This document shows positions 36,329 through 47,190 of a stretch of 64,000 nucleotides of DNA, piece by piece; position 1 is the first letter of the stretch; every line of letters starts with the position of its first letter. The translations under genes and the position numbers were made by a program. The stretch is from Pseudisothecium myosuroides (lineage: Eukaryota; Streptophyta; Bryopsida; Hypnales; Lembophyllaceae), in NCBI GenBank assembly GCA_951799445.1, contig OX637294.1, positions 24,515,452 through 24,579,451 on the forward strand, written 5' to 3'. Under the pieces are notes generated by a model. The model was given only the letters and a program-made list of their open reading frames with translations, ran no database searches and was not told where the DNA came from.

Positions 36329-37390
36329 GGGCATCTTCAATGGTTCAACCGGCATGCTAAACCTCCAAATAAATTTATAAATTTATAAAATTTTATATAA
36401 TTAGAACTTGAAATTACTATCATTAGAAGCACAAGCAAAGTACTTTGAATATTATGTACAAGGAATTGAAATTTAGAGATTGGACTATCAAAATATATCC
36501 CTTCAAAAGCAAGCAAAAAGATATAAAATTATAGAGGCCTTGGCAAATTAGACTTAAGAAAGCAAAATCATGCCAATAGCACTCCAGTATGTAAAGCCAT
36601 TGGTATTATTTTTAAAAGTAAAATTGGATTTTGGAATATTTATAGATTCCTTGTTAGATTTTGACTTTAAAATATTCCTTTATTTTTTTTTCCTAGCAAG
36701 GTTTGTCAAGGCCTCTATAATTTTTGCCTTTTTCTAGCTTTTGGTGGGATATACTTTGGTTGCCTAATGTCCAATTGCAAGTTTTTTAGGTTCTATTCAA
36801 AGTACTTTTGGATGCATTTCTAATGGCATAAATTCCAAGTTTTAATTATAAAGTAATTAGTGAAAAAATAGCTACTTAGAGAGAGGGCCAATATGTTGTT
36901 TTTATAGTAGATAACATTAATTTTGTTAAATTTGCAATATTCTACAAATAAAAAATTGTGACTTATATCTTCACAAATGTTTAATTTCAAATCACAAACT
37001 AAAACATGTATAGATTTTGGGTTTAGGTTGCTTGGCCTGAACTACGCCAAAGTAGTGGAATATTGCCGTTGATGTTGGATGCTCTTGGGCATCTTCAGCA
37101 AGACCGATGTATTGTCCCTCTATATAAACTTCTAAATTTTCACCACTTTATAATTAGAACTTGAACTTTTCTATACGTGAAAATGCATCCTTCTATAATT
37201 TTTGTCTTTTACTTTGATTTTGAAGGAATTTATTTTCATTGTCAAATTTCTAAATTTTAGTTTTCTTGTACCTATTCAAAGTACTTTTGGATGCGCTTCC
37301 AATGATAAAAGTTTCAAGGTCTAATTAGAAACCCGTGAAAAGTTAGAGGTTTATTTGGAGGGCAGTTTACCGGTCCCATTGAGGATGCCC
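36329..37390. mobile_element. GGGCATCYTCAATGG inverted-repeat element, copy 1
   Basis: It begins GGGCATCTTCAATGG and ends CCATTGAGGATGCCC, preceded by TTA and followed by TTC. The GGGCAT-type ends and a 3-bp TTA-like flank fit PIF/Harbinger-type MITEs, but no transposase is present. A shorter relative lies at 49453-50026. Confidence 0.6.
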
Positions 37391-38100
37391 TTCGATCATG
37401 TGCACTTAGGAAAACATGACCAATCTGCATACGATTGAAGGCAATGCCCCAGGAAGAATGCGGTTGAGTTACAGGAAAAAGTCTCCCAGCTAAAATTGAA
37501 GGCTTCAGTAATTGTGCTATTAAGCTAGCTTAGCACTACCGGGTGTGATTGTGTGAAGTAACAGTGCTTGGATTCCAGCCTGCCTGAATCTTACATTATC
37601 AAGTCTTCAAGATAGTGTTGATGAGCTGATTGAGCTCTCTCAGTTGCTGCCTTCTTTGTCCTCCTCTTCTTCCAATTTTCTCTGCTCAATAGAGATTAAC
37701 TTAGCCCAATTTGCAAGTGTTAGAAAATATTCGTTAGAAAATATTCTGCAGAAACCAGGCAGGCAGTTAGGTAGAGAATACTAAAACCGTAAGAGACCTA
37801 AGATATCTCATCTTCTATTCTCAGCCCTATTAGTAACAGCAACGCCTTTATTCATACACTTGACGGCTGACGCTTGGTTGGCCTTCAACTGGCAACCTGG
37901 GTGTAAGCACGACTTGGCTCAGTGCCTTCAGGTCACTCAATTTGGATGGAAATGGGATAGTCTACTGTTCCTTCAATATGTAGGCTAGTGATCTATAAGA
38001 CTACAAACTCCCACTTCGAAATTACAAGAGATTTTCATATATGGTGATGAAAATCTGTTTTTAACAAATTTGGCTCATGAATCTACTTATTAAAGATCTC

Positions 38101-38257
38101 GCGCTCGATGGACGCACGGCGTTTGATATTGCCGTGGATGCGAGGCACCATGATCTCGTCCCCTGTGCTTGTGAATCTCCATAGGGAAGTGGACGATTGA
38201 GTTCCTCCGCTTGTATGCCAATGTTTCCCTGAAGGGTAAGGGAATTCTTATTTTTTA
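38101..38257 (+). pseudogene. VAPYRIN-like 3' fragment (block B)
   Basis: It corresponds to the final ankyrin repeat and tail of the gene at 27512-29414, starting ALDGRTAFDIAVDARHHDL. An extra CC near 38161 shifts the frame and several stops follow. No upstream ankyrin sequence or MSP exon is present. It came along with the duplicated DeCL gene. Confidence 0.88.
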
Positions 38258-38596
38258 ATGCGACCCGGATTTGCAATTCGGGATTCTTCTTTCAAATCAC
38301 GTGAACTGTCCAAATTCCTCATCGTTCAACCAAACAGTTGATGCATTCAAGCACTTGTAAAACAAATTGCAATCAGATTGAGAAAGCTGTTGACACGCAG
38401 TTGATTTATATATACAAATGCTTGATACACGTATTATGTATTGATCAAAGCTCAACCAGTACAGATGGTAAGTGTACTAAGCATAATCTTGTCAGGTGTT
38501 TAGGGGGACCCATGCGAAGCATGTATTCAGGCCGGAACTAGAAATCAATGCTGTATCTGGAGCTTGACTCTCTAATGTAAACGGATATAGGCTTCA
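38258..38596. other. Duplicated 3' flank between VAPYRIN-like fragment and DeCL copy B
   Basis: This corresponds to the 29415-29759 intergenic region. No separate gene was seen. Confidence 0.6.
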
Positions 38597-39762
38597 TTAC
38601 GTCGGATTGCGAGCAGACCGCGGTTTGTAGAATTTGTAGAGAAAAACGTAGTGCTCAAGGAGATGTGGACACTCTTTGGCTGCTTTCTCCTTGAGCCACT
38701 TATGGTAGCTGAAGTCTATCTCAGTGCCGTCGACACGGACCACCCAGAAGCAACGTGTGCGCTTGGTGAAAATCTGTTGGATCTGCGGGGATTTCAATCG
38801 ACAGTAGCAATGTGAACAGGTATCCAGACTTTCAAAACTGTTGGTTCACATGAAGGCAGATTTCTCAATTGCCTAAACTGAAATGCGCAGGCTAGGTACT
38901 TCTTCCTCAGGAAAGACCTAGGTTTAAGTCTTGTACAATTGCACAAAACTTTACTAGTTGAAAGCCACTGAAAACTGCCAAGCAATGAATAAACTGTTCC
39001 GCACTGAGGTATCAATCTTAATTTTAATATATGTAGACTGTTTTGATTACCTTAATATATTCAATCCCCGGACCGATCTTCTGTTCGCACTTGGGGTGGT
39101 ACTTGAGAACATCACGAACTGCTATTTCGTCCTCATGAAAGAGACGTTCACCGTCTATGTACATCCTGCACACACATGAAAATTATGACAACCTCCGACT
39201 CTCCGATCGAGGTATCAAGCAAGTATTCATGGTTTGAACTTGACCAACATGTGCAATAGATCATATTGTAATATATAATAGTCTAATTCAGTTGGGAACA
39301 AACTTCAGACGGGACCAAATTCAAATATCAAGCTTAGACGAGTTTTCTTACTGATTGTGCAGAATTCGTCTCATCTGATGGTAAATCTCTTCAACCTCCT
39401 GCCACTGAGGTTGAATCTTGGTCCCCAAGGGCGCTTGAAACGAGACGTTGAAGGCACTCACTTCACCGCTCTCTGCACTCCTTGATTTCCCAGAACTAAC
39501 TCTCCTTGTCTGGCAAGACTTAAAGGTAGTGTTGAGGGAAATCTTTGGCGTCACCGCTCTTTGCACTCCCTGACTTCCCAGAACTCTCCTTGTCTGGCAA
39601 TACTTGAAGACCGTGTTGCGTGAAAATTTTGACAAGCGCCACCAGATCACTCCTCTGCTCATCGACTCTGGCTTGGGATGAGCCTGGCCCTCCCTTGTCC
39701 ACACTCTTCCCTTGAAAATCCATAGCGACGGTAGGCTGAGCTTTAGAAACATTCAGCCTCAC
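38597..39762 (-). pseudogene. DeCL (DUF3223) domain gene, copy B, broken
   Basis: Exons on the minus strand are 39762-39352, 39165-39051 (115 nt) and 38782-38597. Exon 1 starts MRLNVSKAQPTVAMDFQGKS and includes one VLPDKESSGKSGSAKSG unit. A CAA-to-TAA change then follows PQHYL (stop at about 39522-39520). A 4-nt TAGT duplication within the next GAGAGTTCTGGG-like segment follows. Exon 1 is 411 nt, and removing the 4 nt restores the phase 2 seen in copies A and C. Exon 2 (MYIDGERLFHEDEIAVRDVL) and exon 3 (TRCFWVVRVDGTEIDFSYHK) still read as a DeCL domain, though HKC is HKW here. Two lesions in exon 1 make it a likely pseudogene. Confidence 0.88.
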
Positions 39763-40184
39763 AGAAACTAGCTCTCAGGAGAAGTGTGCTCTCAGATCTC
39801 TACTGTAGACAGTCACAGATGTGGCAAAGGCTTTCATATTCGAATGCTTGGAGTCTCACTCCTAGAGTTATTGAGGCGGCAGTAGGTTAGTACTTCACTA
39901 CTTCCCTAGAACTACCTTCGTAGTATAGTACAGTACTGAGTCATGAAGCGCAGACAATTTGGGGAATTAATCAGCCTACGAGAGTGGTAATAACAATGAA
40001 TTTCTTAGCCTACAGTGCAAGCTCTTCGTAAAAATGGATTTTAGAGGACGTACAATGCGCTTCATGCTTCATGATTTGCAGCCGCCAGGAGCTGCAGAAT
40101 TATAGTTTTCAATGGGCGGCGTGACAAGACATTTGGGCTTGGAACACTTGAGAATTTCAGGCTGATTTAACCCTTAACTTACTA

Positions 40185-40582
40185 AGGTCAGACCACCTCT
40201 ACCTAATCACTTAAGCAACTGTGGAACGGACGGTGAGCAGTTGAGTGCGATGGAAATTTTTCCCATGTAGGGGGATAGAAAATATTGTGATTGCCAAATT
40301 TTCAGAATTTTATACGCAAAACTGAAATTTTTATGAATTTTGGGAGGCACAAAGTGTTCCGAACCGATTACCAATCATTAGAGTCTTCTAAATCCAATCA
40401 TAGTCAAAGCTACTTTCCCACTTAGTATTTCCCACATATTTTATGACACTTTGGGACATGTGTCATGACCTTATTAGTCCCAACCTTGAAAAAGAAAAAG
40501 AAAGCATTCTAAGCCTTGGTTGGAAATAGAACACCCTATAGATTGGGAATTGGTTCCTGGTTGGTAATGGGTGGTTCTACCT
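40185..40582. mobile_element. TA-flanked MITE with AGGTCAGACCACC ends, with empty site in copy C
   Basis: It begins AGGTCAGACCACC and ends GGTGGTTCTACCT with TA on both sides (398 bp). The sister locus reads CTTACTAGCACTC without the insert, which matches precise insertion at TA with target duplication. Ends resemble the AGGTAG family. Confidence 0.8.
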
Positions 40583-40684
40583 TAGCACTCGAGCATCCAC
40601 TTTGGATGATGAATGTTGTGAAAAAGGAACTTCATCCACTACTTATTGTTCATTGAGGAAGTTCAAATTTTTTTTAGTGTAATA

Positions 40685-41418
40685 GGGTGATTGCATGAAA
40701 CACTTGTACTATTTTTTGTCACACGTCTTTTGCTGATTAGTTTTTTGGCCATAATTCTTGGATTTTGACTCCAAATGATTCAAAATTCATAGACAAGGTA
40801 CTGATGACTACTATACACCTTGTCTATTTTTTGGGGGATTTTTAAAAAATGTTTTACTATTTATTAATAGCCCCCGATATTATATCACAAATGCCATTTT
40901 GGAGTTTTTTAGTACTATTTAGTACCCATAAAAACGAATTTGGAGCTGAAATTTGGTAGAGATGGTCTTCTAGTAGACTTGTAGCTATTGTCCAAAGGAA
41001 TTCTAAAAATACTTAATTTTGTGTGGTGTAGAAGTCTTGCAAATTGAGTCCCTTTCTACTAGCATTTTGAAGCATGTAAAAAATTATTTTGGTGGTTTTT
41101 TTGGTGAATGACCATCTCCATAGAGTTGCCACAAATGGCCAATTTTTATTTAATTTAATTTAATTTTTTTCCTATTTTCTACTAATTAAAACATCAAAAT
41201 ATGTATTTTCTTAAGATTTGGCACTTTTCTAGTTCTCCTACTTAGAGAATTTTTTAATGAATTTCCTTTGGTGGTTACCTTCATCTTAAAGGTGCATACA
41301 TTGGTCATATTTTTTAATTTTTTTTCAAATTGATTTTCTAATTTTAAAGTACTTCAGAAAAAATCATGAGTATTATTGCAAAATGCAACAAATAGTACAG
41401 GTGTTTCGTGCAATCACC
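40685..41418. mobile_element. GGGTGATTGCA inverted-repeat element (copy 2), with empty site in copy C
   Basis: It begins GGGTGATTGCATGAAACACT and ends AGGTGTTTCGTGCAATCACC (734 bp). AATA flanks both ends, and the sister locus near 53798 reads GTAATACATCAATG uninterrupted. Non-coding. Confidence 0.8.
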
Positions 41419-41910
41419 AATATATCAATGAAAAGAAGAAAGAATGTTCTACATGAATCAATGATATAGACAAGGCTTTTTTTTTGGCAAAATTTCACCA
41501 AATGTGTCAAGCTTGTGAAACTGTAGCTGTGTCCCTCCCAAAACTGACCTCTGTTACGAGGCCAACAAAGGGGACATGAGTCAAAAAAAAGCCTTGGATA
41601 TAGATATATTGAGGGTCTTTCAATTATTTTATAACAATTTCAAAATTAATCTTACTACCTTTAGGTGGAGCATTTGGTGGGTGATTTTGTACTTGATTTG
41701 GGTTTAGTATGTTTTTATTTGAATGTTGAGTTTTGAAAAAATCGGCCCCTAATTGCAAGTTTGCACCCTATTTCTAAACCCGACCCTAAGGATTCATACC
41801 TAAAAATTTATATAGCGTCTAAGTATATGTGAGAACTTAGGATTTACAATTTTTACAATCCAAATTTTTAGGACTCTATTTTTGCAACTTTGAACATTCA
41901 TAGTTTGTTC

Positions 41911-41992
41911 ATATGGTGTCCAACAAAAGCATTTGAAGGGAATGTAAAATCTCCTTCTGAATCCAAACAAAATCCAACAAAAATTTAGATGG
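41911..41992. other. Spacer after the duplicated region
   Basis: Short AT-rich stretch with no feature. Confidence 0.5.
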
Positions 41993-42927
41993 TTAACCCT
42001 AAAGTTCCATGACTATGTTTTTACCAAAAACGCTCCAATATTGCCATTTTTAGTATAAGTACCAAATTAATGATTAAAACTTTTTTTGACACATGTAATT
42101 GTAGGATCTTGTAGTATGTTGACTTGAAAACACGTGGTAAAAATTTCAGAAATTTCCACCACGTGGATTGCAAGATATGAGCATTCAAATTCATTGAAAT
42201 CATTTTTTGGGCCCTGCAAAAAACAAGGCAGCTGCACAGTTCACAAGCTCACTTTTCTATAAAAAAAAATGTCCAAAATGGTGGTGCTTCTTAGGATTCT
42301 TTTTCCTAAACAAGTTGGCTACATGCTTGAAAATTTTCACATCATTTGGAATTGTACAACATATAGGAAAAAAATAGTAAGTAGAAAAAAATAGAAAATT
42401 ATTCAAAATACAAAATTGTTAAGAATTTGGTTATGGAATTGAGAAAATGCCAATCCTAATGGTTGCAATGTTGTAATAAACTATCTACATCCTATGATTT
42501 CATTTCTTTTCAAAAAATATTGAAAATTGAGTAAGGCAAAGGACTTCAAAGTTTATTTTAGAGCAGAGAATCCATAATTGCCCACAAACAAAAACTCCTC
42601 ATAACTTTTCACTCATTGATCAAAATGGAATGATTCAAAGCTTTCCAGGTACATATAACTATAGAAAACCAATTTCAAATATTTATTTTTGAAAAAAATG
42701 ATTTTTTTAATCTGAGCGGACTGAGCAGCCGGGAAAGAAGTAACATATTTGGCCATAACTTTTTATTCATATTTCCAAATGTTATGAAATTTAATATATA
42801 TGAAAGACATTCCTCGTCCCCAGCTTCTATTAAGATTTCAGCCTAAAATATGCAAATCTCTAGTCACATGTACCTGCATAAAATTTCTATGTTGCCAAAA
42901 AATGCATGTTGGTCTTTTAGGGGTTAA
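41993..42927 (+). mobile_element. TTAA/CCCCTAAAG element (copy 6, diverged full length)
   Basis: It begins TTAACCCTAAAGTTCCATGA and ends GGTCTTTTAGGGGTTAA (935 bp). It is older or from another subfamily: collinear with copies 2 and 4 but clearly more diverged, and closest to copy 7. Confidence 0.65.
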
Positions 42928-43431
42928 TAATAACAATCATGTTCAAATGCTTATTTGGACAATTTTAGGTGTAGTTGTTTTAAATGCAATATGATGGTTA
43001 CTTTATAATTTGGAATGATTGAAAAAAGAAAATTCCACTTCTTTATATGGAAGAACAATATGAGGAATTTTTTACAAGCTACAGAGCAATTGCTTCTATT
43101 GTAAAACCCATAAGCTAGCTAGCTACACCTAAAATTATGTTAATAACTTTTGACCATGGCCCCTAATATTATTATTCTAAACATTATTATAAGTTGGTTC
43201 AAGTTTCTATTGCCCTATTAGATAATGGATCAAATGGAGATTTTAAAGTCTTAGAGCATGAATATTTTAGATATTTTATAAATAAATTATAATTTTCAAT
43301 GTGTTGAAACTTGAAAATAGGTGTATTCCAAAATGATCCCTAGCTCACATGAATAGAAATTGTGTATTTTAGTGAAGATTTTGTACAGGTTGATTTTGCA
43401 AAGAGGTCACAATTAGTTAATCACCTTGTTT
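42928..43431. other. AT-rich spacer between two TTAA-type elements
   Basis: No gene or recognisable element was seen. Confidence 0.5.
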
Positions 43432-44668
43432 TTAACCTTTGAAGTTTCTTGACTATGTTTTCACCAAAACACTCCAAAATTGCCATTTCTAGTGCAAGTA
43501 CCAAATTCTAGAAAAAAAACATTTTTGGACACATCTAACCATAGAATCTTGTAATACTCTAGTTTGAAAAAATGTGGAAAAAATTTCAGAAATTTCCACT
43601 GTGTGGATTGCAAGATATTGGAATTTCAATTGACAGAAATCCTCATTAGAAGAGATTTGGGGGCTCTAGGAGACTGTAAGTTCCCAGACCGTGAAAACTT
43701 TGGGAACTCTACCAGCTACTCGATTTGACATGGTCGAAAGCTTGCCACATCAGAAATTAATATTTAATTATTTTTTGAATATTTTTTGAATTTGAATTTT
43801 AAATATTTTTTTTCAATTTGTTTAGAAATTTTAAATTTAAATTATAATTGTTTTTATTTTAATTATTTTTTATTATGACTGCATATTGCAATTTCTAGCA
43901 AAGGGAATAGGCTTGAAACAACCCTCTCTTGCCCCCAAATATCTTCTAATTTTTTTGGCCTTGCAAAAAACAAGGTAGCTATACTTCACAAATTCACATC
44001 TATATAAAAAATGTCTAAAATGGTGATGCTTCTTTAGATTCACTCTTCTAGACAAGTTGGCTACATACTTGAAAATTTCACATCATTTGGAATTGTACAA
44101 CATATAGGGAAAAAATTGTAAATAGAAAGAAGTACAAAATGAATTAAAATACAAAATTGTTAAGAATTTAGTTATGGAATTGTAAAATGCCAATTCCAAT
44201 GGTTGTAATTTTGTAATAAACAATATACATGCTATGATTTTATTTTATTTTATTTTCAAAAAATATTGAAATTTGAGTATAATAAAGGACTTCAAAGTTT
44301 ATTTTAGAATACAAAACTCATAACAACTTGCAAACTAAAATTCTTCATAACTTTCATTCATTGATCAAAATGGAATGATTCAAAGTTTTCCACGTATATA
44401 TAAATCTAAAAAAACAATTTCAAATTTTGTTACTAAAAAGTGATTTTTTAAATTTGCCCGGACTGTCCGACTGAGGAAATAAACTACATATCATACAATA
44501 ACTTTTTAACTATATTATCAAAAGTTATAAAAATTGTTGGGCCTTAAAGAAAAACTTCATCCCCATGTTATGTGAAAAATTTGAAGAAAAAAATATTTGC
44601 ATTTGTAGTGAGCTACCCATATTAATTGCTATATTGCAAATAAATGCAATTTGGTCATTTAGGGTTAA
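43432..44668 (+). mobile_element. TTAA/CCCCTAAAG element (copy 7) carrying a nested MITE
   Basis: It begins TTAACCTTTGAAGTTTCTTG and ends TTGGTCATTTAGGGTTAA. Its middle is interrupted by a ~306-bp MITE at 43645-43950. Without that insert its length (~931 bp) matches the family. Confidence 0.65.
43645..43950. mobile_element. MITE with ATTAGAAGAGATTTGGGGGC ends
   Basis: The two termini are near-perfect inverted repeats (right end GCCCCCAAATATCTTCTAAT). Copy 6 of the host element provides the uninterrupted site (GAAATCATTTTTTGGGCC). It is related to 8660-8952. Confidence 0.8.
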
Positions 44669-45754
44669 ACCTTGAAAGATTTGGCCTCTAATCATGCCAT
44701 AATGCCTTAACAATTGTCACTTCTAAGCTTGTTTCTTAGCCCTTTATTGGTTCCTATAATTGAAAAAAACCGGTCCTATTTTATTTTTCACAAATTAAAT
44801 TAAATTTTGTTTTATAATTTATAGATTGGTTCTATTGGTTTTTTTCAAAAACATTTTTTTGTCGTAGAACATACTTAGGTGCATTAATTTAATAACCCTA
44901 TGTATTACCAAACAAGGAGGGCCACAAATCACATCAAAATGTCAGAAATTCAATATGTTCCATAATGCTGGTCATCACTCCTTGAGCCCTATTATAGTAT
45001 ATAGACGTGTCTTCAAGAAATATTGATTTGGAAAAGGGGGAGAAAAATGGATGATTTGTGTCCTTTGGAAGACTTTAGGTAGGGCATTCAGGAGGGAAAA
45101 AAACCTTCATCCAAATTTTTTTGGAGAGTTGCTTGAATGCATTTCAATAAATAATATCAAATATTCCCTCATTATGATACTATTGACTTTTCAAAAGAAG
45201 AAGGTGCTTAATCCACGGATCACTCTTGTAGTGTATTTTGTCCACTTCTTGTTCACTGTACTTGATGTGCATTTTAGCCATAAAATTGATATTTTTCAAA
45301 TTTGAGACCAAACTAATGTTCAATATAAAGTTTATCAAATTTAGTTTCTACACCAATTAGAAAATTTGAAAAATTCTTAAAATTCAATATTTTATTGCAA
45401 ATTGAACCTTAGACCTATGACTATGGTTTGTTGATTTTTCTAATTTTAGAGTGACAATAAGTTTGATTATACCGTAATGTTATACACAATAATATACACA
45501 TGTAGTGAAAATTTTAGTTTTTTTAAGCATGTGGTTGATATAAATTTTCTTCACTTTCTTCTTAACAAATTCACAATAAATTTAAACTTTCAAAAAAAAG
45601 AAATGTGATTTCATCTTTGAAAAATAAATATAAAAAATTTCATTCATATACTATATGCTTGCAAAATGGCAGAGTGGAGGATTGTGAAGCTTGAAATCTA
45701 TGGTCATGGGCCCATCCTTCCAGATGAACTGGCTAATTGAATTACATACAAGTA
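44669..45754. other. AT-rich intergenic DNA
   Basis: No supported gene was found. An 84-codon open frame at 45051-45305 has no recognisable motif. Confidence 0.5.
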
Positions 45755-46027
45755 AGGTAGGCATCCCAAATGCGTCACTGACCTTAAAGCACCATCTTCA
45801 GTGTGTGTACATCTCCAAAATTAGTTATGTACCTCTGTGAAAGAAACGCTCTTAGAACCAAACTTTGTTCCTTCATAACTTTTGCATACAATATCCAAAT
45901 GTTACATTCTTTGGTGCGTTGGAACCTCCTTTCCCTTGCCAATAAGAATATATGAAAATTTGAATAACTGCATAATAGTAGTAATTAGGCACAATAGCAA
46001 TTAGTGGCGGTTTTGGGATACCTACCT
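45755..46027. mobile_element. TA-flanked MITE with AGGTAGGCATCCC ends
   Basis: It begins AGGTAGGCATCCCAAA and ends TTTGGGATACCTACCT, TA on both sides (273 bp). Confidence 0.65.
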
Positions 46028-46190
46028 TACGCCATCAGTAGCCTGCTAATAAAAACATGAATATCCTGGAAAAAAATAACATGAAAACACATGATGGAAA
46101 CTTTAATTTTGGATTACCCTAAGACATTGCAATTGTTTATTGAAGTCCTTCAATTCCTTGGACTAAGTACTCTCTACAGCCACCAAGCTA

Positions 46191-46600
46191 AGGTAGAAGG
46201 CTCGAGAACAGTTCAGGCATTAAGAATGGACCCTATAAATGGCTGTGAAATGGACATGAGTTGGTTCTGAAATTGACTACTATAGTCATTGAATGAACCA
46301 CGGAAAAAAGACTTATTAATTGCAAGAGCCAATCACTCTCTTTGCTTTCCCCATTTTTACTTAGAATTGCAAGTGAACCATTTATGAAAGACCTAGGGTC
46401 ACAAATAGGGACCTATGACCCAACTTGTTTGAAAATTCATAAGTAATTCAAAAATGCTCGGAAAAATACGAAACGACTTGGGTTAGATTCCTCATCAACT
46501 TCTCTATGTCTGAAAAATGAGCTAAAAATATTCCCGTCCAAGGAAATACATGAAAAAGGCGGACCAGCCCTTAAATGGTCGGTTTATGAGCCTCCTACCT
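46191..46600. mobile_element. TA-flanked MITE with AGGTAGAAGGCTC ends
   Basis: It begins AGGTAGAAGGCTCGAG and ends GAGCCTCCTACCT, TA on both sides (410 bp). It sits 163 bp from the preceding family member. Confidence 0.65.
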
Positions 46601-46618
46601 TAGATATAAGAAAGCTTA

Positions 46619-46980
46619 GAGCATCTCCTGCAGCCCTCTAGCTTTCCCTGCTCCTTGATTCAAGATCTGTCCAATGAAGAGGAGATGGCCACTTGTATCC
46701 CCAATAGTGCAACTCCATAAAACATACTTCCAACCAATCACAAGTCACACAACTCCCCAAAATATATTCCCAACCAATCACAAGTCACACAATTTGCATT
46801 TATTATGACAACTTGCTAATCCCAAGACAATTTGTAGCGGAAGAGGGGTTAATGGTCCCTGTAGAAATGGCTTTTTGAACGGGGAAAGCAAAGGCCGGAG
46901 CCTGACAAATGCTAGAATTGATTGCTTTTCATCCAAATTCTCGAGGGGAAGGGAGAGCTAGAGGGCTACAAGAGATGCTC
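46619..46980. mobile_element. Tourist-like MITE, GAGCATCTCC ends, TTA target duplication
   Basis: It begins GAGCATCTCCTGCAGCCCTC and ends GAGGGCTACAAGAGATGCTC, with TTA on both sides (362 bp). Terminal repeats of about 30 bp and a TTA duplication are typical of PIF/Harbinger-derived MITEs. Confidence 0.8.
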
Positions 46981-47190
46981 TTACGTCTCTATGGACGTAC
47001 ATTTGCACACAAATGGAGACTGCACATTAGCCAACCATTTAGAGCTGTACACTTGTCTTTTGAATGGAGGGCTGCAGAAGATGTTCTTACATCTCTATGG
47101 ACGTACATCTACACACAAATGGAGACTATACATTAGCCAACCACTTAGAGTTGTATACTTGTCTTTTGAGTGGATAGTGAGGATTTTCAC
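46981..47190. repeat. 106-bp tandem duplication
   Basis: TTACGTCTCTATGGACGTAC at 46981 recurs as TTACATCTCTATGGACGTAC at 47087, followed by matching AAATGGAGACT.ACATTAGCC. The first unit abuts the MITE, so the MITE inserted at or generated its edge. Confidence 0.8.

Larger units (their letters stand above)
37395..41910. repeat. Larger duplicated region, shared with 50812-54165
   Basis: Beyond block B this locus and the one at 50812-54165 share extra flanks. On the left, ATGTGCACTTRGGAAAACATGA through GTTGATGAGCTGATTGAGCTCTC. On the right, GCATCCACTTTGGATGA and TTCTAAACCC.CTCCTAAGGATTCAT-like DNA. Copies B and C are therefore sisters. Two transposons (40185-40582 and 40685-41418) are present here and absent from the sister. 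Confidence 0.75.
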
